Shown here one piece after another: positions 57,130-64,000 of a DNA stretch of 64,000 nt; positions within the stretch are counted from its first letter, which is position 1; the number at the start of each line of letters is the position of its first letter. Source of the stretch: Rotaria socialis (taxonomy: Eukaryota > Rotifera > Eurotatoria > Philodinida > Philodinidae); contig CAJNYU010004341.1 in the NCBI GenBank assembly GCA_905331475.1, positions 1-64,000 of the forward strand. Direction: 5' to 3'. The position numbers were made by a program, and so were the translations under genes. Below the pieces are notes generated by a model. That model ran no database searches, was not told where the DNA came from, and worked only from the letters and a program-made list of their open reading frames with translations.

Positions 57130-57352
57130 TGTTACGGGCCTGCCCTCACACTAGTCACTGCTCTTCTTGCATCTCTAGTCATCCGCCACATCTATCGTCT
57201 ATATATCTATACATATATATTCTTGTTGTCCTCTCGGGGGAGGAGAGAGAGAGATGTGTGCTTGTTTTTCTCGTTTCGTTTCGTTTCGTTTGTTGTTTAT
57301 TGTTCAGTCTTCGATTTCACAATAAAGAGAAGGGCGAAGACCCCACCCCTCA
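57130..57352 (+). repeat. 5' LTR (boundaries inferred)
   Basis: Starts TGTTACGGGCCTGCC and probably ends ...CACCCCTCA five nt before the primer-binding site. It contains a polyadenylation-type AATAAA near 57322. The start follows the TG...CA rule; without the 3' copy the limits are approximate. Confidence 0.65.
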
Positions 57353-57356
57353 TATT

Positions 57357-57369
57357 TGGTGCCGTGACC
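57357..57369 (+). other. Primer-binding site TGGTGCCGTGACC
   Basis: TGGTGCCGTGACC just inside the LTR has the TGG start expected from tRNA 3'-CCA complementarity and resembles primer sites of other invertebrate LTR elements. The tRNA was not identified. Confidence 0.65.
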
Positions 57370-57669
57370 GATTATTTTTATTATTGATTGTAATAAAAAT
57401 CTTACCAGAGGACACTCCTAATTAGCAGGGACCTGAAGAAATAAAAATTTGGAAATTAATTAAAGGAAATTCATTTTGAATTACCTGCTACACAAAAAAG
57501 AAGATAAATTTTCAAAGTATCAACAACGGCTTACAATTTACGGAATTTTGATGCTGGTCCTGAATTAACCGGTGACTTACTAACAGAAACATCAGAACGA
57601 ATTGTTAAGAAGCTAACTCTGGAAGCATCAAGTAATCCTACCGAAGATACAGTTCAACAAATTGAAACA

Positions 57670-58677
57670 ATGCCCAACAACGTACAAGATTCAGCGATGA
57701 TGATATGTTACCGAGAATGTTTATCGAATTTAGGAAAGTTCAATGGCGGTGTAGAACAGAAAGTTTTACAATTTATCAATAATATTGAACGTATCAGGAA
57801 AATGATTACTGCAAACGATGATGTTTTACATTGTATGTGCACCGCAAAACTAGATGGTGAAGCAAAACGCTGGTATGAAGACAACATGTCATTAGCTCAA
57901 TGGGAAAATTTAAAACCAGCATTGTTAGAAAGATTTACAACATCGGATTCATCATTGAAAATTTTTGAACAATTAAAGGAACGAAAACAAAAATTAGATG
58001 AAACGATTTCATCGTATCATGACGCTGTTATTAAATTATGTCGTGAATATGATTCATCAATGTCACAGAAAATGATGATATCATGGTTACAAAACGGAAT
58101 TAAAGATTCATTAAAAACTCAAATTAAACGACAAATGAAGTTATTACCTGAATCAGCACGAACAACTCAGGCATTTTTGAAAATTGCAAAAGATGAACAG
58201 GAATTACAAGACGATTCACCCGAACAAGAAACCACACAACCGTACATGTCATACATTACGAATACGGTATCAACAACATTACAGGACAAACGAAACACGT
58301 CCGAAAAGGTATCAACATCTACATATTCGCCACCGCGACACACAACATATGAATACAAGAAACAATATACATCATCACCAAGAATTTCAACTCCATTAAC
58401 ATCGATTTCATATGACCGCAATTTAACTTCGCGACCGCGACCAATTTTACGTCGTCAAGAACCACATAATTTACCAACTAATTATTCACAACGAAATCAA
58501 GAATCTAATGTGAAATCTTATTCATCGACACAACATGATTCGCAACGTCGTCCATGTTCGATATGTCAACGTATTAGTCACCGGACAATGGATTGCTATT
58601 ATAAAAAACCATATGGATGTTATAAATGTGGACAGTCAGATCACAATATACGTGATTGTCCACAGGTTTTCGATTAG
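57670..58677 (+). CDS. Retrotransposon gag with two CCHC zinc knuckles
   Basis: 335 residues from the first ATG. Residues about 15-170 resemble a Ty3/gypsy capsid: AKRWYEDN, LKPALLERF, LKERKQKLDETISSYHDAV, then KMMISWLQNGIK. Two knuckles close the protein: CSICQRISHRTMDC and CYKCGQSDHNIRDC (both C-x2-C-x4-H-x4-C). The same frame is open and protein-like for about 54 codons upstream of the ATG (from 57508), so the true N terminus may be longer or joined by splicing. It ends with TAG at 58675-58677, before the protease frame opens. Confidence 0.92.
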   Translation: MPNNVQDSAMMICYRECLSNLGKFNGGVEQKVLQFINNIERIRKMITANDDVLHCMCTAKLDGEAKRWYEDNMSLAQWENLKPALLERFTTSDSSLKIFEQLKERKQKLDETISSYHDAVIKLCREYDSSMSQKMMISWLQNGIKDSLKTQIKRQMKLLPESARTTQAFLKIAKDEQELQDDSPEQETTQPYMSYITNTVSTTLQDKRNTSEKVSTSTYSPPRHTTYEYKKQYTSSPRISTPLTSISYDRNLTSRPRPILRRQEPHNLPTNYSQRNQESNVKSYSSTQHDSQRRPCSICQRISHRTMDCYYKKPYGCYKCGQSDHNIRDCPQVFD

Positions 58678-58715
58678 CTGGAATCCGCGATGGTAGTCAT
58701 TCCAGTAACAATTAA

Positions 58716-61700
58716 TATCCATCAACAATAAATTATACATCGTCAACATTATTAACTCCTATTTATATCAATGTTCAAGTCAACAATAAACACCATCAAG
58801 CTATTGTCGATACTGGATCTGCAGTTACCATCATTAACCAACAACTATTAAAAAATATTTACCACAAGGACTTTATTTACAAAGCAAAATCACACAAATC
58901 AGCTAATTGTTCATCTATTAATATTATTGGTGAAATTCAACTTGAAATTAAAGTACATGGATTTAAAACGTTAATTGTAGCCGATGTCTCAACGAATCTC
59001 ATTACTGACCTATTACTTGGAAACGACTGGATTACTCAAAATAATGTTATTATTGATTCACCACAACAGCATATTTTTCTAATTGACAAGAATCGTCGTA
59101 TTCTAACAACAACACCATTCATCAAACCTTCACATCTTCAATTACCTGTACTATTAACAGATGAGATTACTATACCGCCATATTCCGAAAAATGTATTAA
59201 TATCAACATATTATCACCAATGATTAACATACCCGAAGCTTTATTTGAACCAGCAACATATTTATATCCAAAACAAATATTACTCACGAATGCATTAATT
59301 AAATTAGAAGACAATAGAAGTTACGTTATGATTATCAATGCAAATGATCGTCAAAAGACATTATCGAAGAATACTCACTTGGGATATATTTCATATCAAT
59401 CTGAACAAAATAATTATCCTATTTTACCGGTGATATCACAAAAACGAAAAGGTCCACCATTGCATTCAAAATCAACCATTTATAAGAGGAGCAAAACCGT
59501 CGGGAGACGTTCCTGGACTCCATCAACATATGAAAAAAGGAAGGTCCTATCTACGGACTTAACCTGTCGAATGATCAACAACAGCAATGAACAACAACAT
59601 CAATGTTATGTCTGTCAAGAACGATTTTTATCACGAAATGACTTACAACATCACTTACGTCAGAAATTTTATCCATCAGACATGCGGGAACAGGTTGAAC
59701 AGTTAACTCAACATATCAGAGATGACAAGCGACGACAAAAACTAAAACAAATTCTATGGAAACACGGAAAATTATTTGATGTCCGCCGACCGTCCATCAT
59801 CAAAGCAACAGTTCATCATGCTATCGAAACTGGCACTCATCCACCAACTTATACTTCGCCATATCGTGTTTCATACAAGGACGAACAAATACAAAGAGAC
59901 GAAATTGATAAATTACTCAAACAAGGAATAATCGAAGAATCTATCTCGCCATGTTCATCTCCAATAGTATTGGTAAGAAAAAAAGATGGTTCTGTTCGAT
60001 TCTGTATTGATTTTAGGAAATTGAATAATGTTACTACAAGGGATGCATTCCCTATGCCTCGAATTGATGATATTTTTGATCATTTATCACAAGCGGAATA
60101 TTATACCACCATCGATTTTAAATCCGGATATTTCCAAGTTGGACTTGACCCGAAGGATCGTTCAAAGACAGCATTCTCCACCAGAGATCAACATTATCAA
60201 TTTACAGTGTTACCTCAAGGTGTTACAAATAGTCCGCCAGCATTTCAACGCATTGTTAGTCAAATACTTGGACCTACAAGATGGCAATATTCATTAGCTT
60301 ATCTCGATGATATTATAATATATTCGCCAACATTTGATCAACACTTACAACGCCTTGATGATATTCTCAATCGATTAAATGATGCAAACTTTCGTCTCAA
60401 TATTAATAAATGTCAAATAGCACAGACGGCGATTGATTACCTTGGTCATCATATTGAACACAGCAATATAAGACCGAGTGCAGACAACATCCGTGCATTA
60501 GTAGAAACTCAACAGCCAACAACAGCAAAAGAAGCTTTTCGATTCGTCAAAGCTGCTGAATATTATCGCAAATTTATACCGGGATTTTCTACAATTGCAC
60601 AACCTTTACATCAATATGCACCGACAACTAAAGAACAACGATCAAAAAAATCACAAGCTACACCTATTACTTTATCCAATGATGCACTTGATGCATTTAA
60701 TAAATTAAAGAAAATATTAACCAATGATTTAATATTACGTATTCCAGATCAAAATTTATCATTCAAGATACAAACCGATGCGCCAAAAATTGGAATTGGC
60801 GCTATACTGATGCAAACTCATCCGCATGGTGATCTACCAGTCGCTTACTTATCAAAGAAATTTACACAAACGCAAATGAATTGGCCTGCAACAGAACAAG
60901 AATGTTATGCTATTATATATGCAATTGAAAAGTGGCACAAGTACTTAGATGGACGTTCATTCATCATTGAAACAGATCATAAACCATTATTACCATTCAA
61001 CTTAAAACAACAATTAAATTCGAAATGTGAACGATGGCGGTTGAAATTACAACAATATCAATTTACAGTTCGGTATATTAAAGGAAAACATAATACAGTA
61101 GCTGATTATTTATCCCGATCACCAGTCGACAGTGGAATGAATGATGAAGATGATTATACACCAACAAAATCCATAGCAACACAAACTGATAATTATATGA
61201 GGACCCAAATTATTGCACCTGTTATAACTCGTAAACAAGCAAAACAACAACTCAATGAAAGGACTGATTGTCGTTTGACAGATCAGGCCTGTGATAAACA
61301 AGAACAGAAAAGGAATGTCGACATACCAGTCGATAAGTCCTGCGTTATACAACCCAATGAATTACATACACCAGCTATCTCCAATGACTCAAATAAAATG
61401 TTTCCATTTACAATAGAACAATTAAAAGAATTACAACATCAAGATGAAGAAATTAAGAACATAATTGACAACATACAAAATTATACAGAATATTTTATTG
61501 AAGATAATATGTTAATGAAGAAATCATTTCCACCAGTTCCAGTTATACCTAAAGGACGAATACGTTCCGATATAATCAAAATTTATCATGATACACCTGC
61601 AAATGGTGCGCATTTCGGTCGAAATAAAACCATTCAAAAAATTCAACAACGATATTTTTGGCCAAACATGATTTCGGATATTCGCCATTATGTGAAATCA

Positions 61701-62621
61701 TGTCTACCATGTTTACAAAATAATCCTATACGACAAAAACCACCAGGTGCTCTCAAACCAATAAAACCACCTGAAGGTATATGGCAATTACTTACAATGG
61801 ATTTTCATGGACCAATCACACCAACAACAAAACATGGAAATAAATACATTATCTCATTAACGGATGTATTATCCAAATTCGTAATTGCAAAGGCAGTACG
61901 TGATTGCACTGCATCGACTGCAGCACGATTTCTCACTGAAGAGGTGATCCTTAAATATGGTACTCCAAAATGCATACTCACAGACAATGGTACACATTTT
62001 ACGGCTGCAATGATGACTGAATTATTCAAGAAAATAGGAATTACACATTTATATTCAACACCTTACCATCCGATGACTAATGGACAAATTGAAAGATTTA
62101 ATGCAACAATGGATGCAAAAATAGCAACATTATCAAATGACAAACGTACAGATTGGGATGAACAATTACCATTCGTTACGTTCAATTACAACACCAGTAT
62201 ACATACAACAACCGGACAAATTCCATTTGAATTAATATATGGCCGTTCGCCAATTCTCCCTTTTGATCAACAACAACCATTAGTCACACTTTCACACGAT
62301 TCTGAACATAAGTCAAAATTAAATCAATATCTCTCGACATTAACCGAGCAAGCAAAAATCAAAATATTGAAGCAGCAACGACAATATAAAGAACGTTATG
62401 ATCAACATCGTACAAATCCAAATCACAAGGTTGGTGACCTTGTTCTAATTAAAATATTAACAATGCGCAACAAGTTCGATGCACGATTCGAGGGTCCATT
62501 CCGTATAATTAAAAAAATTAGCACAAAAACATTTATCGTACAACACGTGAAGATACCGACACTGATAAAACAAGTAACTAGCGACGTCATGTTATCGATA
62601 ACACAGCGCCGATGTATTTAA
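58716..62621 (+). CDS. Retrotransposon pol: protease, reverse transcriptase, RNase H, integrase
   Basis: The frame opens after a TAA at 58713-58715 and continues to 62621; the first ATG in it is at 59220, downstream of the protease. Domains in order: aspartic protease (AIVDTGSAVT near 58803), a C-x2-C-type finger (CYVCQERFLSRNDLQHH, near 59605), RT (RFCIDFRKLN, PQGVTNSP, YLDDIIIY), RNase H (IQTDAPKIGIGAILMQ, TDHKPLL), integrase with H-H-C-C zinc finger (GAHFGRNKT, CLPCLQ) and D-D-E core (MDFHGP, LTDNGTHF, GQIERFNATMD), then a GPF-type tail (FEGPFRI). It is in the -1 frame relative to gag but does not overlap it. All catalytic motifs are present. Confidence 0.93.
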   Translation, partial: YPSTINYTSSTLLTPIYINVQVNNKHHQAIVDTGSAVTIINQQLLKNIYHKDFIYKAKSHKSANCSSINIIGEIQLEIKVHGFKTLIVADVSTNLITDLLLGNDWITQNNVIIDSPQQHIFLIDKNRRILTTTPFIKPSHLQLPVLLTDEITIPPYSEKCININILSPMINIPEALFEPATYLYPKQILLTNALIKLEDNRSYVMIINANDRQKTLSKNTHLGYISYQSEQNNYPILPVISQKRKGPPLHSKSTIYKRSKTVGRRSWTPSTYEKRKVLSTDLTCRMINNSNEQQHQCYVCQERFLSRNDLQHHLRQKFYPSDMREQVEQLTQHIRDDKRRQKLKQILWKHGKLFDVRRPSIIKATVHHAIETGTHPPTYTSPYRVSYKDEQIQRDEIDKLLKQGIIEESISPCSSPIVLVRKKDGSVRFCIDFRKLNNVTTRDAFPMPRIDDIFDHLSQAEYYTTIDFKSGYFQVGLDPKDRSKTAFSTRDQHYQFTVLPQGVTNSPPAFQRIVSQILGPTRWQYSLAYLDDIIIYSPTFDQHLQRLDDILNRLNDANFRLNINKCQIAQTAIDYLGHHIEHSNIRPSADNIRALVETQQPTTAKEAFRFVKAAEYYRKFIPGFSTIAQPLHQYAPTTKEQRSKKSQATPITLSNDALDAFNKLKKILTNDLILRIPDQNLSFKIQTDAPKIGIGAILMQTHPHGDLPVAYLSKKFTQTQMNWPATEQECYAIIYAIEKWHKYLDGRSFIIETDHKPLLPFNLKQQLNSKCERWRLKLQQYQFTVRYIKGKHNTVADYLSRSPVDSGMNDEDDYTPTKSIATQTDNYMRTQIIAPVITRKQAKQQLNERTDCRLTDQACDKQEQKRNVDIPVDKSCVIQPNELHTPAISNDSNKMFPFTIEQLKELQHQDEEIKNIIDNIQNYTEYFIEDNMLMKKSFPPVPVIPKGRIRSDIIKIYHDTPANGAHFGRNKTIQKIQQRYFWPNMISDIRHYVKSCLPCLQNNPIRQKPPGALKPIKPPEGIWQLLTMDFHGPITPTTKHGNKYIISLTDVLSKFVIAKAVRDCTASTAARFLTEEVILKYGTPKCILTDNGTHFTAAMMTELFKKIGITHLYSTPYHPMTNGQIERFNATMDAKIATLSNDKRTDWDEQLPFVTFNYNTSIHTTTGQIPFELIYGRSPILPFDQQQPLVTLSHDSEHKSKLNQYLSTLTEQAKIKILKQQRQYKERYDQHRTNPNHKVGDLVLIKILTMRNKFDARFEGPFRIIKKISTKTFIVQHVKIPTLIKQVTSDVMLSITQRRCI

Positions 62622-63088
62622 ATAAAATAAAATAAATCAGAAGAACGGAAAGTGGAAATGGAAAATCCATATATTACTAATACATATATATACTTGTTTA
62701 CATATCGTATAGAAAGAAAACAACAATTTAACTATTACATAACGCTGCAGATATAACCCGAATTCAACAAGAACTTTACTTAATTAATGGATTATTTCAT
62801 CAACAACTACATGGAATCTTATGACGACTATGATCTCACGATTACGATATACAAATTCATTTGATTTAATAATTACATATTTTTCATTGTAATACAATCG
62901 CTTAACATGAACACTTGGTAGAATGTTTTGTTCTCTTCGTGTACAATAAGACATTATATACGAGTCAATGGAACAGGAAAACACAGTGTGTTTTACCTGG
63001 TTATTTACAATGTTAGATAATGAATTGGAAAAGAATTTCGGAAACGGAATTCTGGACATATGTACCTTATTTGTTTATTATTTTCTAG
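62622..63088 (+). other. pol-ORF3 spacer ending in a splice acceptor
   Basis: Non-coding, AT-rich, 467 nt. It ends in TTGTTTATTATTTTCTAG (63071-63088), directly before the ORF3 ATG, suggesting that ORF3 is expressed from a spliced or trans-spliced subgenomic RNA. Confidence 0.55.
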
Positions 63089-64000
63089 ATGTCTCAATTT
63101 CATCGACAAAAAAATTATTCATCAACATCAAATCGTCAACAAACATCCTCGTCAAATAATAAATCACAATCGAATGCACCACATAATCATCAACATCATC
63201 ATCGTTATATATCACCACTTGAAAAACTCGACAAATTGAATAACAAATATATTAGAAAAAAGGTCGACCAAAATAACAAATATAAAACATTATATGAAAA
63301 TGGTGAATGTAGTAAATTCGAACCATCATCATCGACATTTACGCAATTTTATATAAATCGTGAAACTTCAATCGACGTCCTTAATGATCTAATCGATTAC
63401 GCTTATTGCATTCAAAATTATTCTATCGATACAGAAGGTCAATTACAACCACCACCTGCACCATCTGAACCTGCTCTACTACAAATACAATTTATGCATG
63501 AAAAAGATCCATCAATCATCATCTTAATCGAATTATTTCATTTGCCGCCTACATATTCTTCAAAATTCAATAAAATCAAGCAATTATGTGAAATAATCTT
63601 ATCATCAAATAATATAATTACTTGTTGGGGTCATCCAAAAGTCGAATTAAAACAACTTACTCGATTTCACCTATTTACCGATGACGATATTAATCGTATA
63701 ACACCGAAAAACACACAAGATGATTTTAAAAAATGGTTCAATCAGACGCACACAAAATCAATTCATCGTAAAGACGCACTCAACGACAAATACTCGTTGC
63801 AATCCGCCATATTTTTGACGTTTAATGAATGGATCGATAAACACATGACGCTTGGTGACTGGGGATGCGGTCTTGACTTATCGCTGAACACGTACTTATC
63901 ATCAGATAATATGCAAAACGAAAAAGAAATACGTGCATTGATGACCACTTACGCCTGTAATGATTGTTTGGCCGTTGCAAAGCTGTACCAAATGATGGAA
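63089..64000 (+). CDS. Retrotransposon ORF3: DEDDy-type 3'-5' exonuclease (partial at window end)
   Basis: Open for 304 codons to the last base of the window. After a Ser/Asn/His-rich N terminus (1-45) and a basic linker, the exonuclease fold appears. Exo I is SIDTEG with D114 and E116. The Exo II position is CWGHPKVELKQL (179-190), with Glu186 where the family has Asp. Exo III is YACNDCLAVAKLY (Y288-x3-D292). This matches DEDDy nucleases (WRN/RNase D-type), which trim 3' ends of RNA or single-stranded DNA. It follows pol by 467 nt with an acceptor at its ATG. DEDDy ORF3s have been described in bdelloid LTR and Athena retroelements; the role in the element cycle is not known. The C terminus lies outside the window. 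Confidence 0.8.
   Translation, partial: MSQFHRQKNYSSTSNRQQTSSSNNKSQSNAPHNHQHHHRYISPLEKLDKLNNKYIRKKVDQNNKYKTLYENGECSKFEPSSSTFTQFYINRETSIDVLNDLIDYAYCIQNYSIDTEGQLQPPPAPSEPALLQIQFMHEKDPSIIILIELFHLPPTYSSKFNKIKQLCEIILSSNNIITCWGHPKVELKQLTRFHLFTDDDINRITPKNTQDDFKKWFNQTHTKSIHRKDALNDKYSLQSAIFLTFNEWIDKHMTLGDWGCGLDLSLNTYLSSDNMQNEKEIRALMTTYACNDCLAVAKLYQMME

Larger units (their letters stand above)
57130..64000 (+). mobile_element. Ty3/gypsy-type LTR retrotransposon with exonuclease ORF3 (3' part outside the window)
   Basis: Order: 5' LTR (about 57130-57352), primer-binding site, gag (57670-58677), protease-RT-RNase H-integrase (58716-62621), ORF3 with DEDDy exonuclease (63089 onward). The 3' LTR is beyond the window, so LTR identity and target duplication cannot be assessed. 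RT before integrase places it in the Ty3/gypsy type. The large ORFs are intact apart from the gag-pol junction. Bdelloid LTR elements with such third ORFs have been reported. Confidence 0.92.

Noticed and set aside
58167..58421. Open frame on the minus strand within gag
   Set aside because: Shadow of the gag coding frame, Cys/Val-rich from complementary codons.
61119..62029. Minus-strand frames within pol
   Set aside because: Antisense shadows of the integrase region with no independent features.
62968..63159. 63-codon ATG frame upstream of ORF3
   Set aside because: It ends shortly after the ORF3 start in another frame and crosses a strong splice acceptor; ORF3 from 63089 is far more protein-like.

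Overview
The window is eukaryotic nuclear DNA, AT-rich, with very short introns (mostly 50-65 nt, GT-AG). The gene families, the intron sizes and the mobile-element types point to a bdelloid rotifer (Adineta/Rotaria-like): an LTR retrotransposon with a DEDDy-exonuclease third ORF, NHL-repeat proteins, and an animal-type ADP-ribosyltransferase. The species call is inference from family knowledge; no search was run.

Layout. 1-11.2 kb is gene-poor: foldback/MITE-like elements (1.95-2.32 kb; 6.40-7.71 kb), simple-word repeat clusters (8.9-9.8 kb) and a decayed reverse-transcriptase fragment (3.15-3.83 kb). At 11.2-12.6 kb lies an intronless GT11-type fucosyltransferase, and at 13.6-14.0 kb a small membrane-anchored RING protein. 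A non-LTR retrotransposon with both ORFs open occupies 14.4-19.6 kb on the minus strand. It is followed by 3.3 kb of T-rich, degraded repeat DNA and a tandem array that looks like intron/micro-exon units (22.9-23.3 kb). 24-33.6 kb is essentially gene-free, with CG-rich satellites and a nested inverted-repeat element (about 29.25-31.09 kb).

33.6-48.3 kb is a gene-dense island: a class A GPCR, a Disabled-type PTB endocytic adaptor with repeated DPW exon cassettes, a secreted single-domain angiotensin-converting-enzyme homologue, then five tightly packed minus-strand genes (RIIa-like protein, mitochondrial HINT, CRIPT, PPIL3, SLC49/FLVCR-like transporter). Divergent from these is an intronless NMNAT-protein kinase fusion, followed by a coiled-coil membrane protein. 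All five minus-strand genes have a 3' splice acceptor 0-20 nt before the ATG, as expected for spliced-leader trans-splicing of a polycistronic unit or for 5'UTR introns.

48.5-57 kb holds an 8-bp-TSD MITE, a broken ADP-ribosyltransferase gene interrupted by repeat DNA, and an NHL-repeat pseudogene. 57.13 kb to the window end is a Ty3/gypsy-type LTR retrotransposon: LTR, PBS, gag with two zinc knuckles, protease-RT-RNase H-integrase, and an ORF3 encoding a DEDDy 3'-5' exonuclease that runs off the end of the window.

Most noteworthy are the NMNAT-kinase fusion, the retrotransposon exonuclease ORF3, the DPW exon-cassette adaptor and the putative trans-spliced operon.
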